From Obesumbacterium proteus (GTDB taxonomy: Bacteria > Pseudomonadota > Gammaproteobacteria > Enterobacterales > Enterobacteriaceae): DNA of 64,000 nt. The DNA is taken from contig NZ_CP014608.1 in assembly GCF_001586165.1 (NCBI RefSeq), positions 1,612,001 through 1,676,000 on the forward strand. The letters are read 5' to 3'. Below, one piece after another: positions 26,727 to 35,390 of this stretch (within the stretch, counting starts at the first letter, position 1; each line of letters begins with the position of its first letter). The translations under genes and the position numbers were made by a program. A model generated the notes under the pieces. That model was not told the origin of the DNA and made no database searches. It saw only the letters and a list, made by a program, of their open reading frames with translations.

Positions 26727-26780
26727 TTGAACTTTACATTTAGTTACGCATAAAATGCGATCTTTATAATAATCATTCTC
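26727..26780 (+). promoter_or_regulatory. fhuA promoter with Fur box
   Basis: -35 TTGAAC (26727-26732) and -10 TAAAAT (26751-26756) are 18 bases apart. Positions 26762-26780 match the 19-bp Fur box consensus at 14 of 19 bases, with the core ATAATCATT intact. The Fur box covers the expected start of transcription, so iron-replete repression is expected. Confidence 0.75.
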
Positions 26781-26818
26781 GTTTGCTTTATTATTTGTCT
26801 TTCGCCAGAGAAACCAAC

Positions 26819-29050
26819 ATGACTTTACCATCGTTCAAATATTCACGAACCAAGGTTGCAGTTTCTATCGCTGCCAGCTTGGGGATGTGGGCCTCTTTCG
26901 CCAATGCTGCTGATACAGCTCAAAAAACTCAAAATGATGACACGCTGGTTGTTACCGCCGGCGGCGGCGTTCAGCAAGAGAGTGCATGGGGGCCTGCGCC
27001 AACGATTGCTGCCAAGCGCAGCGCAACGGCAACGAAAACTGATACGCCAATTGAGAAGACGCCACAGTCTGTCTCGGTTGTAACCTATGAAGAAATGCAA
27101 ATCCGCCAGCCGAAATCGGTCAAAGAGGCTCTGGGCTATACGCCTGGCGTAACGGTTAACAGTCGCGGTGCCTCCAGCACCTATGACTTCGCCATCATTC
27201 GTGGTTTCTCTTCGGTTGGTTTGAACCAGAATAACTATTTGAACGGTTTGAAGTTGCAGGGCGACTTCTATAACGACGCCGTCATTGATCCTTATATGCT
27301 TGAGCGTGTCGAACTCATGCGTGGGCCAACGTCAGTGCTTTATGGCAAAAGCAATCCTGGCGGGATCATCTCTATGGTCAGCAAGCGTCCGACGACAGAA
27401 CCGTTGAAAGAAGTGCAGTTTAAAATGGGGACAGATAATCTGTTCCAAACGGGTTTTGATTTCAGCGATGCGTTGGATGATAACGGAGAGTTCTCATACC
27501 GTTTAACCGGTATGGCGCGTTCTAATAACGAACAGCAGGACGGTGCCAAGCAGAAACGTTATGCAATTGCCCCAACGTTCTCTTGGCGTCCGAGCGAGCA
27601 AACTAACTTCACGTTCTTGTCATATTTCCAGAACGAGCCAGAAACCGGCTACTACGGCTGGTTGCCGAAAGAAGGAACCGTAGAGCCATTGCCAAACGGT
27701 GGTCGTCTACCAACTAGCTTCAATGAAGGCGCAGCCAACAACACTTATTCCCGCAACCAGAAAATGGTCGGCTATAGTTTTGACCATAGTTTCAATGACA
27801 CCTTCACAGTGCGCCAGAACCTGCGTTTCTCTGAGATGAAAACGGCTCAGAAAAGCGCATACGGTACCGGGCTGTGTAATAACAGCATGAATGGTTTTAA
27901 CGCGTATTGTCAGTCGCTCTCTGATGCTGATAAGGCCCATTACTTGGGACGCGGTACGGTAGTTGATCATGAGCGTTTACAGAACTTTAGCGTCGATACT
28001 CAGTTACAGAGTAAGTTTGCGACTGGCGACGTGGATCATACCCTGTTAACCGGTGTTGATTACATGCGTATGCGTAATGACATCAGCGCACTGTTTGGTA
28101 ATGCACCTTCACTGGACCTGGATAATTTACCCGATCGTACCGATGTTGATTTCGGTAGCGCGGTTCCTTATCAGATGAACGAAAGTAAGCAAACCGGGCT
28201 TTATGTTCAGGATCAGGCCGAGTGGAACAAATGGGTTCTGACCTTGGGCGGTCGTTATGACTGGTCTACTCAGGCTACGACTGTTCGCAGCGATAATGGT
28301 TACATTGAGCGTAAAGATCAGCAGTTTACCTGGCGTGGTGGTGTGAACTATTTGTTCGACAACGGTATTTCACCGTATTTCAGCTATAGTCAATCTTTCG
28401 AGCCGAATGCCTTTAGCCTCTACAGCACACCTCGTGTAGCCTATGCGCCGTCGAAAGGTGAGCAGTACGAAGCCGGTGTGAAATATGTGCCGAAAGATAT
28501 GCCGATTGTGGTCACTGGCGCAGTTTATCAGTTAACCAAAACTGACAATTTGATGGCTGATCCAACGAATGCGTTGAATCAAATCCCAGCGGGTGAAATT
28601 CGCTCACGTGGTTTTGAATTTGAAGCAAAAGCTGCCGTTAATGCCAATATCAACATGACGGCGTCTTACACCTATACAGAGGCAGAATACACCAAAGATA
28701 CCAACTTAAAGGGCAATACACCGGTTCAGGTGCCAAAACATATGGCTTCCCTGTGGGGTGATTACACCTTTAACGAAGGTGCTTTAAGTGGTTTAACGCT
28801 GGGTACAGGCGGTCGATTCATTGGTTCAAGCTACGGCGATCCAGCGAATACCTTCAAAGTGGGCAGCGCAGCGGTGATGGATGCGGTGATCAAATATGAT
28901 CTGGCGCGCTTCAATCTGCCGGGTTCTAGCATTGCGGTTAACGTGAATAACCTGCTGGATCGCGAATACGTGGCCAGCTGCTTCGATACCTATGGTTGCT
29001 TCTGGGGCGCAGAGCGTCAGATTGTGGCAACGGCGACCTTCCGCTTCTAG
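26819..29050 (+). CDS. fhuA: Ferrichrome TonB-dependent outer-membrane receptor FhuA
   Basis: 743 residues. It takes up ferric hydroxamates such as ferrichrome. Seen: signal peptide to about residue 30 (ANA), TonB box DTLVVTA, plug domain with PQSVSVVTYEEM and VLYGKSNPGGI, then the 22-strand barrel with FLSYFQNEPETGYYGWLPKE and a terminal Phe. Two Cys pairs are visible, one in a barrel loop (LCNNSMNGFNAYCQ) and one near the C terminus (SCFDTYGC). An earlier in-frame codon exists, but ATG 26819 opens a proper signal peptide. It heads fhuACDB and is Fur-controlled. Confidence 0.96.
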   Translation: MTLPSFKYSRTKVAVSIAASLGMWASFANAADTAQKTQNDDTLVVTAGGGVQQESAWGPAPTIAAKRSATATKTDTPIEKTPQSVSVVTYEEMQIRQPKSVKEALGYTPGVTVNSRGASSTYDFAIIRGFSSVGLNQNNYLNGLKLQGDFYNDAVIDPYMLERVELMRGPTSVLYGKSNPGGIISMVSKRPTTEPLKEVQFKMGTDNLFQTGFDFSDALDDNGEFSYRLTGMARSNNEQQDGAKQKRYAIAPTFSWRPSEQTNFTFLSYFQNEPETGYYGWLPKEGTVEPLPNGGRLPTSFNEGAANNTYSRNQKMVGYSFDHSFNDTFTVRQNLRFSEMKTAQKSAYGTGLCNNSMNGFNAYCQSLSDADKAHYLGRGTVVDHERLQNFSVDTQLQSKFATGDVDHTLLTGVDYMRMRNDISALFGNAPSLDLDNLPDRTDVDFGSAVPYQMNESKQTGLYVQDQAEWNKWVLTLGGRYDWSTQATTVRSDNGYIERKDQQFTWRGGVNYLFDNGISPYFSYSQSFEPNAFSLYSTPRVAYAPSKGEQYEAGVKYVPKDMPIVVTGAVYQLTKTDNLMADPTNALNQIPAGEIRSRGFEFEAKAAVNANINMTASYTYTEAEYTKDTNLKGNTPVQVPKHMASLWGDYTFNEGALSGLTLGTGGRFIGSSYGDPANTFKVGSAAVMDAVIKYDLARFNLPGSSIAVNVNNLLDREYVASCFDTYGCFWGAERQIVATATFRF

Positions 29051-29066
29051 TAAGATATACACTCAA

Positions 29067-29090
29067 GGGCGCGGTTACCGCGCCCGTTCT
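29067..29090 (+). terminator. Partial terminator between fhuA and fhuC
   Basis: GGGCGCGG/CCGCGCCC makes an 8-bp stem with a 3-base loop, followed by GTTCTTTT. It would reduce, not abolish, transcription from fhuA into fhuCDB. Confidence 0.65.
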
Positions 29091-29128
29091 TTTCTGCAAA
29101 GAACATAAGACTAAAGGCTATACCGGAA

Positions 29129-29926
29129 TTGAGTAAAACCGCGATCTCCACCCCGTCAACTTTCACTTTGCAACAGGTCAGCTTCACTGTTCCTGGCCGC
29201 ACATTGCTGCAAAACGTTTCTCTCACTTTTCCTCAAGGTCAGGTTTGTGGCTTGATTGGTCACAATGGCTCGGGTAAATCGACGCTGCTAAAAATGCTCG
29301 GTCGCCATCAGGCGGCAAGCGTTGGCCAGATTTTACTGGGCGATAAACCGTTAGCTGAATGGGATAGCAAAGCGTTTGCCCGTGAAGTGGCCTATCTTCC
29401 CCAACAGCTGCCCGCCGCTGAGGGAATGACGGTGCGCGAGCTGGTGGCCATTGGCCGCTATCCTTGGCATGGCGCGCTAGGGCGCTTTCGCAGCGAAGAT
29501 CGTGAACGAGTGGAAGAGGCTATTGCCTTGGTCGATCTTAAACCGTTGGCAGGGCGTTTGGTTGACAGCTTATCCGGCGGTGAGCGTCAGCGTGCATGGC
29601 TGGCAATGACAGTGGCACAAAATAGCCGCTGTTTATTACTCGATGAACCGACATCGGCGCTGGATATCGCCCATCAGGTTGAAGTGTTGGCCCTCATTCA
29701 ACGCCTCAGTCGTGAACGGGGGTTAACCGTGATTGCGGTTCTGCATGACATCAATATGGCCGCGCGTTATTGCGATTATTTGATGGCGCTGCGCGGCGGT
29801 GAACTGATTGCTCAAGGTACGCCTGCCGATATTATGCAGGGCGACGTGCTGGAAAAAATCTACGGTATACCGATGGGGACGCTGCCGCATCCAAGCGGTG
29901 GTGCACCCGTGAGCTTCGTCTACTGA
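29129..29926 (+). CDS. fhuC: Ferric hydroxamate ABC transporter ATPase FhuC
   Basis: 265 residues. Walker A GHNGSGKST at 44-52, signature LSGGE at 148-152, Walker B LLLDEP near 169-174, and VLHD as switch. It powers transport through FhuB. The start is a TTG at 29129; upstream is CGGAA, and no ATG lies near the family-standard N terminus. Its TGA overlaps the fhuD ATG by one base. Confidence 0.93.
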   Translation: MSKTAISTPSTFTLQQVSFTVPGRTLLQNVSLTFPQGQVCGLIGHNGSGKSTLLKMLGRHQAASVGQILLGDKPLAEWDSKAFAREVAYLPQQLPAAEGMTVRELVAIGRYPWHGALGRFRSEDRERVEEAIALVDLKPLAGRLVDSLSGGERQRAWLAMTVAQNSRCLLLDEPTSALDIAHQVEVLALIQRLSRERGLTVIAVLHDINMAARYCDYLMALRGGELIAQGTPADIMQGDVLEKIYGIPMGTLPHPSGGAPVSFVY

Positions 29927-30855
29927 TGCAAGATTCAATGCGTGATCCCAACTCTCCTGATTTTGGCCGTCGCCGTCTGATTACGGCGCTGGCGTTGTCG
30001 CCATTTTTGCTTCCACTTTCGGCGCAGGCCTCTGCGCTGACCAGTACCACCTATCCCGATCTCAATCGTATTGTGGCGCTCGAATGGCTGCCGATTGAGC
30101 TTCTGCTGACGCTTGGCATTACGCCGCTTGCCGTGGCTGAAATCGCCAATTACCGCCTTTGGGTACAAGAGCCAGCATTGGCACCCACGGTTATCGATCT
30201 CGGCAACCGCACAGAGCCGAATATGGAGCTGCTGCAACAGATTGATCCTTCGCTGATCCTCTATTCCACTGGATTTGGCCCCTCCGTGGCGAAAATGCAA
30301 ACCATTGCACCCGCGATGGGCTTTTCCTTTAACGATGGCTCAGGCCTGCCGCTGAAACTGGCTAAAAAGTCACTGCAAAATCTGGCGGAAAAACTGGGTG
30401 TCCCTGAACGTGCTACCGAACACCTTGCGCTGTTTCAACAGCGACTGGCGCAAAGCAAACAGCGCTTGGGCGCGTGGGACAATACGCCACTGTTGCTGTT
30501 TACATTGTTAGACGCCGGGCATGCTTTGGTCTTTGGTAAAGGCAGCATGTTCCAAGAAGTGATGGATGAGCTCGATTTAAAAAATGCGTGGACGGGTGAT
30601 ACCAATTTTTGGGGCAGCGCGATCGTTGGCATAGAACAGCTGGCGACGGTTTCCCCACAGGCGCAGGCCATTTTCTTCAGCCACGGTAATGACGCATTGT
30701 TTGCTCAGGTGCAGAAAACCCCGCTGTGGCAGGCGCTGCCTTTTGTGCGAGGGCAAAAAGTGATCAGCCAGCCGGGCGTTTGGTTCTATGGTGCCACGCT
30801 CTCCGCGATGCGTTTTTGTGATTTGCTGGAGTCTGCGTTAGGAGCGAAACCATGA
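29926..30855 (+). CDS. fhuD: Periplasmic ferric hydroxamate-binding protein FhuD
   Basis: 309 residues, BtuF-like class III binding protein that hands ferric hydroxamates to FhuB. N terminus: GRRRLITALALS followed by a hydrophobic segment and AQA cleavage near residue 35, a twin-arginine signal as in E. coli FhuD. An ATG at 29938 is an alternative start. Conserved ligand-site residues include LFTLLDAGHALVFG and WFYGA(T). Overlaps fhuB by 4 bases. Confidence 0.93.
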   Translation: MQDSMRDPNSPDFGRRRLITALALSPFLLPLSAQASALTSTTYPDLNRIVALEWLPIELLLTLGITPLAVAEIANYRLWVQEPALAPTVIDLGNRTEPNMELLQQIDPSLILYSTGFGPSVAKMQTIAPAMGFSFNDGSGLPLKLAKKSLQNLAEKLGVPERATEHLALFQQRLAQSKQRLGAWDNTPLLLFTLLDAGHALVFGKGSMFQEVMDELDLKNAWTGDTNFWGSAIVGIEQLATVSPQAQAIFFSHGNDALFAQVQKTPLWQALPFVRGQKVISQPGVWFYGATLSAMRFCDLLESALGAKP

Positions 30856-32855
30856 ACGCTAACGTAAAAGCATCTCAGGCTAAATTCAGCCTGTGGTTGA
30901 TTCCGCTGTTGCTGGCATTGCCTGCGCTGGGATTAACCCTATTCAATCTGCATCACCAACTGCCATTTAATCAATGGTGGCAGGCCGCGACCACGCCGGA
31001 TATGGATAATATCCAACAGGTAGTGATGCATTACAGCATTCTGCCACGCGACGTTGTTTCTTTGTTGGTGGGCGCGGGGCTTGGCCTTGCGGGGCTACTG
31101 TTCCAACAGGTATTAAAAAACCCGCTGGCGGAACCTGCAACGCTGGGGGTTTCCGCCGGTGCCCAGTTTGGGGTAACGGCGGCGGTACTGTTGGCCGTTT
31201 CGCCCGAAAGCTGGATGATGCAGCTAGCGGCTCTGTTGGGTGCCGTGCTGGTCGCGCTTATCGTGTTTGGCCTGTCGTGGGGTAAACGTATGTCGCCGGT
31301 AACGCTGATTCTGGCGGGGCTGGTGATGGGGCTGTACTGCGGCGCACTGAATTCCCTGATGGCGCTGTTTAATTACGAATCCCTACAGGGCATGTTTGTG
31401 TGGGCGAGCGGGGCGTTAAACCAACATGATTGGCATAACGTGACCGAACTAGCTCCGCGTTTGCTGGTGGCATTACTGCTTTCCGCTTTGCTGATTCGCC
31501 CTTTGACGCTGCTGGGATTAGACGACGGCGTCGCTAAAAATCTAGGGCTTGGCTTAAGCAGCGCTCGTTTGGCTACTCTCGCGCTGGCGGTGTTAATCAG
31601 CGCACAGATGGTGAATGCCGTGGGCGTGATTGGCTTTATCGGCCTATTTTCGCCGCTGTTGGCGCGCATTTGTGGCGCGCGTCGATTGTCTCAACGGCTG
31701 TTAATGGCGCCTTTTATTGGCGCTTTGCTGCTGTGGCTCACCGATCAGGTGGTGCAATGGCTGGCCGTAGTTTGGCACGAAATTCCAACCGGCTCGGCCA
31801 CCGCGCTTATTGGCGCACCGGTACTGCTGTGGTTATTACCGAAGCTGCGTACCAACGGCAATATGCCGGATATGAACCAAGGCGACCGTGTTACGCCAGA
31901 ACGTCACCATCTGTGGCGCTGGATGATCATCGGTATGGCTCTACTGGCGTTGGCTCTAGCCGTTGCTTTGCTGTTTGGACGCGGCAGCGAAGGTTGGTAC
32001 TGGGCGCACGGCGTTCAGATAGATGCGCTGATGCCTTGGCGCTGGCCGCGTGTGGTGGCTGCTTTGGCTGCGGGAATGATGCTCGCCGTAGCTGGAACCA
32101 TGATCCAAAAGCTCACCGGTAACCCGATGGCGAGCCCTGAAGTGTTAGGGATTACGTCGGGTGCTGCTCTCGGCGTTTTAGTGCTGATGCTGTTAGTACC
32201 GGGCAATGCGTTTGTATGGCTACTTCCGGCGGGAAGCCTCGGCGCTGCGCTGACGTTATTGTTAGTGATGATTACCTCGAGCCGTAACGGATTTTCCGCT
32301 CAGCGTATGTTGTTGGCCGGGATTGCGGTGAGTACGGTGTTTAGTACGCTGGTGGTGATGGTGCTGGCAAGCGGCGATCCGCGTACCGGCATGTTGCTCA
32401 CATGGCTAGCGGGCTCAACCTATGGCGTGGATAGCGCGCAGGCGCTACGTACCGTGGGCATTGCCGTGGTGCTGATTGCGGCAACGCCACTGTGCCGCCG
32501 TTGGCTCATGTTATTACCTTTAGGCTCGGTAACGGCGAAAGCGGTAGGCGTGGCGCTGATGCCTTCGCGTGTCGCCATCCTGCTGATCGCATCGGCGTTA
32601 ACCGCAGCCGCGACGCTAATGACCGGTCCGCTCAGCTTTGTTGGCCTGATGGCGCCTCATATGGCGCGAATGTTAGGCTTTAAACGAGCGATGCCACAGC
32701 TGATGGTTGCTGCACTAATCGGTGGTTTTCTGATGATGTTTGCGGATTGGTGCGGACGGATGGTGATGTTCCCTTATCAAATCCCAGCCGGATTATTAGC
32801 AACGTTTATAGGCGCACCGTACTTTATTTTCTTGCTGCGCAAGCAGGGGAAATAA
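30852..32855 (+). CDS. fhuB: Ferric hydroxamate ABC permease FhuB, two fused halves
   Basis: 667 residues with two homologous BtuC-like membrane domains in one chain, about 1-330 and 340-667. Each half contains a LAGLLFQQVLKNPLAEPATLG-like or AGTMIQKLTGNPMASPEVLG-like segment and an EAA-type cytoplasmic coupling loop. This fusion is the norm for FhuB; about 20 membrane helices are expected. It forms the inner-membrane channel with FhuC. Start overlaps fhuD (ATGA). A hairpin follows the stop. Confidence 0.94.
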   Translation: MNANVKASQAKFSLWLIPLLLALPALGLTLFNLHHQLPFNQWWQAATTPDMDNIQQVVMHYSILPRDVVSLLVGAGLGLAGLLFQQVLKNPLAEPATLGVSAGAQFGVTAAVLLAVSPESWMMQLAALLGAVLVALIVFGLSWGKRMSPVTLILAGLVMGLYCGALNSLMALFNYESLQGMFVWASGALNQHDWHNVTELAPRLLVALLLSALLIRPLTLLGLDDGVAKNLGLGLSSARLATLALAVLISAQMVNAVGVIGFIGLFSPLLARICGARRLSQRLLMAPFIGALLLWLTDQVVQWLAVVWHEIPTGSATALIGAPVLLWLLPKLRTNGNMPDMNQGDRVTPERHHLWRWMIIGMALLALALAVALLFGRGSEGWYWAHGVQIDALMPWRWPRVVAALAAGMMLAVAGTMIQKLTGNPMASPEVLGITSGAALGVLVLMLLVPGNAFVWLLPAGSLGAALTLLLVMITSSRNGFSAQRMLLAGIAVSTVFSTLVVMVLASGDPRTGMLLTWLAGSTYGVDSAQALRTVGIAVVLIAATPLCRRWLMLLPLGSVTAKAVGVALMPSRVAILLIASALTAAATLMTGPLSFVGLMAPHMARMLGFKRAMPQLMVAALIGGFLMMFADWCGRMVMFPYQIPAGLLATFIGAPYFIFLLRKQGK

Positions 32856-32864
32856 GCAAATTCA

Positions 32865-32887
32865 ATCCGCCGCGCGATGCGGCGGAT
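32865..32887. terminator. Bidirectional hairpin between fhuB and the DUF2076 gene
   Basis: ATCCGCCGC/GCGGCGGAT, a perfect 9-bp stem with loop GCGAT, lies between convergent genes. No strong T run on either side. Confidence 0.55.
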
Positions 32888-32907
32888 ATGATATCTAAGC
32901 GATAGTT

Positions 32908-33660
32908 TTAGAAGAACGAATCATCGTCGCTGTTATTGTAACTGTCGTCATCGCTGCCAAAGCCTGAATCGAAGAATCCGCTATCTTGCCCATTCTGATT
33001 TGACGCATCATCTTGCCAATCCGCATTTTGCAGATCGGGCTGTGTGTTATCTGGTTGAATCGCATCAGATTGAGTCGTATCGGGCTGAGCAATCGTATTT
33101 TCCTCAACCACGTTCACGATCTCTTCCGGCCGGCTATTGTGGAACATACCGGTCAGCATATCCGCAATCACCACGCCGCCCGCAACACCCGCTGCCGTTT
33201 GCAATGCGCCGCTTAAAAAGCTGCTGCCGCCACGAGAGGCCGCAGGCGCATAACCACTATTCGCATTGTTGGCGTACTGGTTATTGGCATAGTTTGCCGC
33301 GCCAGGAATGGGCTGGCTTCCGCTGTTTGATACGGCGGCTGGGCGTGACTCGGTTGCATTGGTGCTGCCACCGCCGAACAAGCCTGCTAAAAAGCCGCCG
33401 CTGCTCTGTTTCGGCTGGTTTTGTAGCTGAGCCACCTGCTGCTGAAGAGCATTCACCTGATCGTTTAAACGCTTAATCGCCGCTTCTTGGACCAGCATCG
33501 CCTGAGCCATGTAGTAAGGTGCCGCAGGCTGTTTGGCGATACATTCCTGAATCAAACGCTCGGCCTGAGCATCCCTCGGCCCGCTGCCTGCTTCAGCCTG
33601 TTGTAGGCGAGAGAAAAGGCCAGAGATAACGCGTTGCTCAACGGATTGTTCATCAGACAT
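32908..33660 (-). CDS. DUF2076 domain-containing protein
   Basis: 250 residues from the ATG with GAGGTT before it; the frame extends 25 codons further without a ribosome site. Seen: an N-terminal helical region with AQAMLVQEAAIKRLNDQVNALQQQVAQLQ, a coiled-coil stretch near 50-80; a GGFLAGLFGGG segment; an Asn/Gly-rich linker; a glycine-rich hydrophobic segment SFLSGALQTAAGVAGGVVIADMLTG; and an Asp-rich C-terminal tail (DSGFGSDDDSYNNSDDDSFF). This is the DUF2076 pattern; function is unknown. It stands alone and convergent to fhuB. Confidence 0.8.
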   Translation of the reverse strand: MSDEQSVEQRVISGLFSRLQQAEAGSGPRDAQAERLIQECIAKQPAAPYYMAQAMLVQEAAIKRLNDQVNALQQQVAQLQNQPKQSSGGFLAGLFGGGSTNATESRPAAVSNSGSQPIPGAANYANNQYANNANSGYAPAASRGGSSFLSGALQTAAGVAGGVVIADMLTGMFHNSRPEEIVNVVEENTIAQPDTTQSDAIQPDNTQPDLQNADWQDDASNQNGQDSGFFDSGFGSDDDSYNNSDDDSFF

Positions 33661-33825
33661 AGAAACCTCAACAAATATTGATGCCAAAGCGGCACTAAAA
33701 CAGATCAATCTGGAATAAATGTAATGCCCATTCATTAAAGATCAATATGGTTTAACGCTTTGTCACAAAGGCAGAGGTTTCTATACAGAGGGGCGAGTAA
33801 AACAGAAAGGAAACAAGTTACTCGC

Positions 33826-33860
33826 TGATGTTTGATGTTTGATGTTTGATGTTTGATGTT
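33826..33860. repeat. Five tandem copies of a 7-bp unit (TGATGTT)
   Basis: Perfect head-to-tail copies at 33826, 33833, 33840, 33847 and 33854. It lies in the 316-base gap between iap and the DUF2076 gene, upstream of the latter. The rest of the gap holds a G/C-rich inverted-repeat stretch at about 33867-33930. No open frame covers the repeat. Confidence 0.9.
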
Positions 33861-33874
33861 AGGGAGAGCACTCC

Positions 33875-33888
33875 GATGGGGTCGTAGC
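33875..33888. repeat. 14-base shared block, also found inverted at 41424-41437
   Basis: GATGGGGTCGTAGC here is the exact reverse complement of 41424-41437. Both lie in hairpin-rich intergenic DNA, so this is probably a fragment of a second dispersed element. Confidence 0.5.
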
Positions 33889-33976
33889 GACGTAAGCCGC
33901 CGGAACGTCCCGCGGTGTGCTAGACCCCGTATATCTCAATCCTCTAAACGACCTAAATAAGTCGATAGGAGCATGA

Positions 33977-35017
33977 TTACTTAGCCACCTCTTCCACCAG
34001 TGGCAGCAAAATCCTCACGCTATCTCGGGTACGCGATTTGATACGCCCCGGCAGATGTTTATCTAAGTATTGAAGATTGTCATATTGCGGTTGGTGCCAC
34101 GTGGTGCCTGCTGGGAAACGCGTATTCTTGCTGGTTTGCTGATAGCCATCTTTTTTACCCAAAGACCAATTGCTGGCTTCAACGGCAAGTACTGGAATAT
34201 TGGATGCATCAAACGTCATATGATCTGAGCAACAACCGGTGCCTTTCGGGCTGTGTTCGCCATGACCATTGTTAATGGCAGCGCTAATGCCAAAGCGCTT
34301 AGCAAGCTTAAGGGCGCGGTCGCGGGTTTTCTCGGCGATGGCTTTCGGCGTGTTAACACCGCTGTGGAAATAGAGTTTATCGCCGGTAATCAAAGAGTCG
34401 AGGTTGATAACCAACAGCGTGTTGTCTTTGTCGGCTTTGCTCATTCTGCTGAGATAGTTCTCAGCCCCTTTGCTGCCCAACTCTTCGGCGCTGAGCGCAA
34501 GGAAACGAATAGTCGCCTTGGTTTTTACGCTGCGCAGACGCTCGGCAAGCTCCAACATCACGCCAACGCCAGACGCATTGTCATCTACGCCCTGCAACGT
34601 TAATCCGCCAAGATTATGGTTTACATCGCTGTCGCTCATTGGGGTATAGGTATCAAGGTGGGCGACGATTAAGATCTGTTTGTCGGTGTTGCCGGGTTTC
34701 ACCGCAATCACCGACGTGGCGTTCACGTTATGCCAATCTTTTTTACCTTCGCTTGAGGTATACACATAGTGGGTTTTGAAATCTCTTAGGTCACTTTGAT
34801 AGCCCATGCTTTGGAAACGCTGATTAACATAATCTGCCATCATCAGCTCGGCGGGGCTACCTGCCATGCGGCCGGGGAAGTAGGTCGAGATATGCCGCAC
34901 TTCTTGTTCGGCAATTTTACCTACGGGTTGATGGGTAATACCTGCGGCTGAAACCGCGAAACTACTGCTTAGACATAGCGCTGCGCAAACCAGTTTAAGT
35001 GAACGGCAGGAAAACAT
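33977..35017 (-). CDS. iap: Alkaline phosphatase isozyme conversion aminopeptidase Iap
   Basis: 346 residues. Zinc M28-type aminopeptidase of the periplasm that trims N-terminal Arg from alkaline phosphatase (E. coli knowledge). Seen: signal peptide to about residue 24 (AVSAAG), HLDTYTPMSD (metal His-x-Asp), QGVDDNASGVGVMLELAERL (bridging Asp), and SAEELGSKGAENYL (Glu-Glu). A Cys pair GTGCCSDH is as in E. coli. The ATG at 35017 has AAGGACG upstream; an earlier ATG (35062) gives an unlikely signal. It lies divergent from cysD as in E. coli, but no CRISPR array is adjacent. Confidence 0.92.
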   Translation of the reverse strand: MFSCRSLKLVCAALCLSSSFAVSAAGITHQPVGKIAEQEVRHISTYFPGRMAGSPAELMMADYVNQRFQSMGYQSDLRDFKTHYVYTSSEGKKDWHNVNATSVIAVKPGNTDKQILIVAHLDTYTPMSDSDVNHNLGGLTLQGVDDNASGVGVMLELAERLRSVKTKATIRFLALSAEELGSKGAENYLSRMSKADKDNTLLVINLDSLITGDKLYFHSGVNTPKAIAEKTRDRALKLAKRFGISAAINNGHGEHSPKGTGCCSDHMTFDASNIPVLAVEASNWSLGKKDGYQQTSKNTRFPAGTTWHQPQYDNLQYLDKHLPGRIKSRTRDSVRILLPLVEEVAK

Positions 35018-35390
35018 GGGTAAAGCGTCCTTAGCGCTGCTGAAAATCAAAAACGTGTTCAACAGCGTGATAATTGGGATGATAAATCAGTGCGGCTAGT
35101 ATGGAGTCTTCGCTCTTATTACACAATTTCTAGCGCTCCTAAAATTTAAGGAAATGTTGACTTCCTTAATCCTGCGCTGCCTCAGCTTGCTGCATATTTC
35201 TTTCGGTTATTTCAAATACCTTTTCGTCATTTCATTTGGGCAAAGCTGACACCTTATAGTGCCCCTATCCTGCTTTTTGAAGTTACCGCTGCGCTCACTC
35301 CGTTTGATTTGCTGTAACTCCAACCCTCTTGGATAAATATCCGATGTGCCGGTGTGGCCTTCGGGAGAATTTCTGGCTTAAGGATCGTCC
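35018..35390 (+). promoter_or_regulatory. cysD upstream region
   Basis: A 373-base gap between divergent iap and cysD. A -10-like TATAGT lies at 35255-35260 with no good -35, which fits an activator-dependent cys promoter; A/T-rich TTTCATTT-type stretches just upstream (about 35201-35240) could bind CysB. The leader would be about 120 bases and contains GTTAC ... GTAAC inverted blocks. All assignments here are tentative. Confidence 0.35.

Noticed and set aside
14500..33816. Shared 17-base run GTAAAACAGAAAGGAAA at about 14506 and 33797
   Set aside because: Low-complexity A/G-rich sequence; flanks do not align, so chance is likely.
33867..33930. Pseudoknot-like order of pairing blocks (AGCAC, GGGGTC, GTGCT, GACCCC)
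   Set aside because: The blocks are short and could pair by chance; without homologues there is no covariation to support it.
33661..33976. Possible CRISPR array next to iap, as in E. coli
   Set aside because: Only a 7-bp tandem repeat is present; there are no spaced 28-29 bp repeats and no cas genes.
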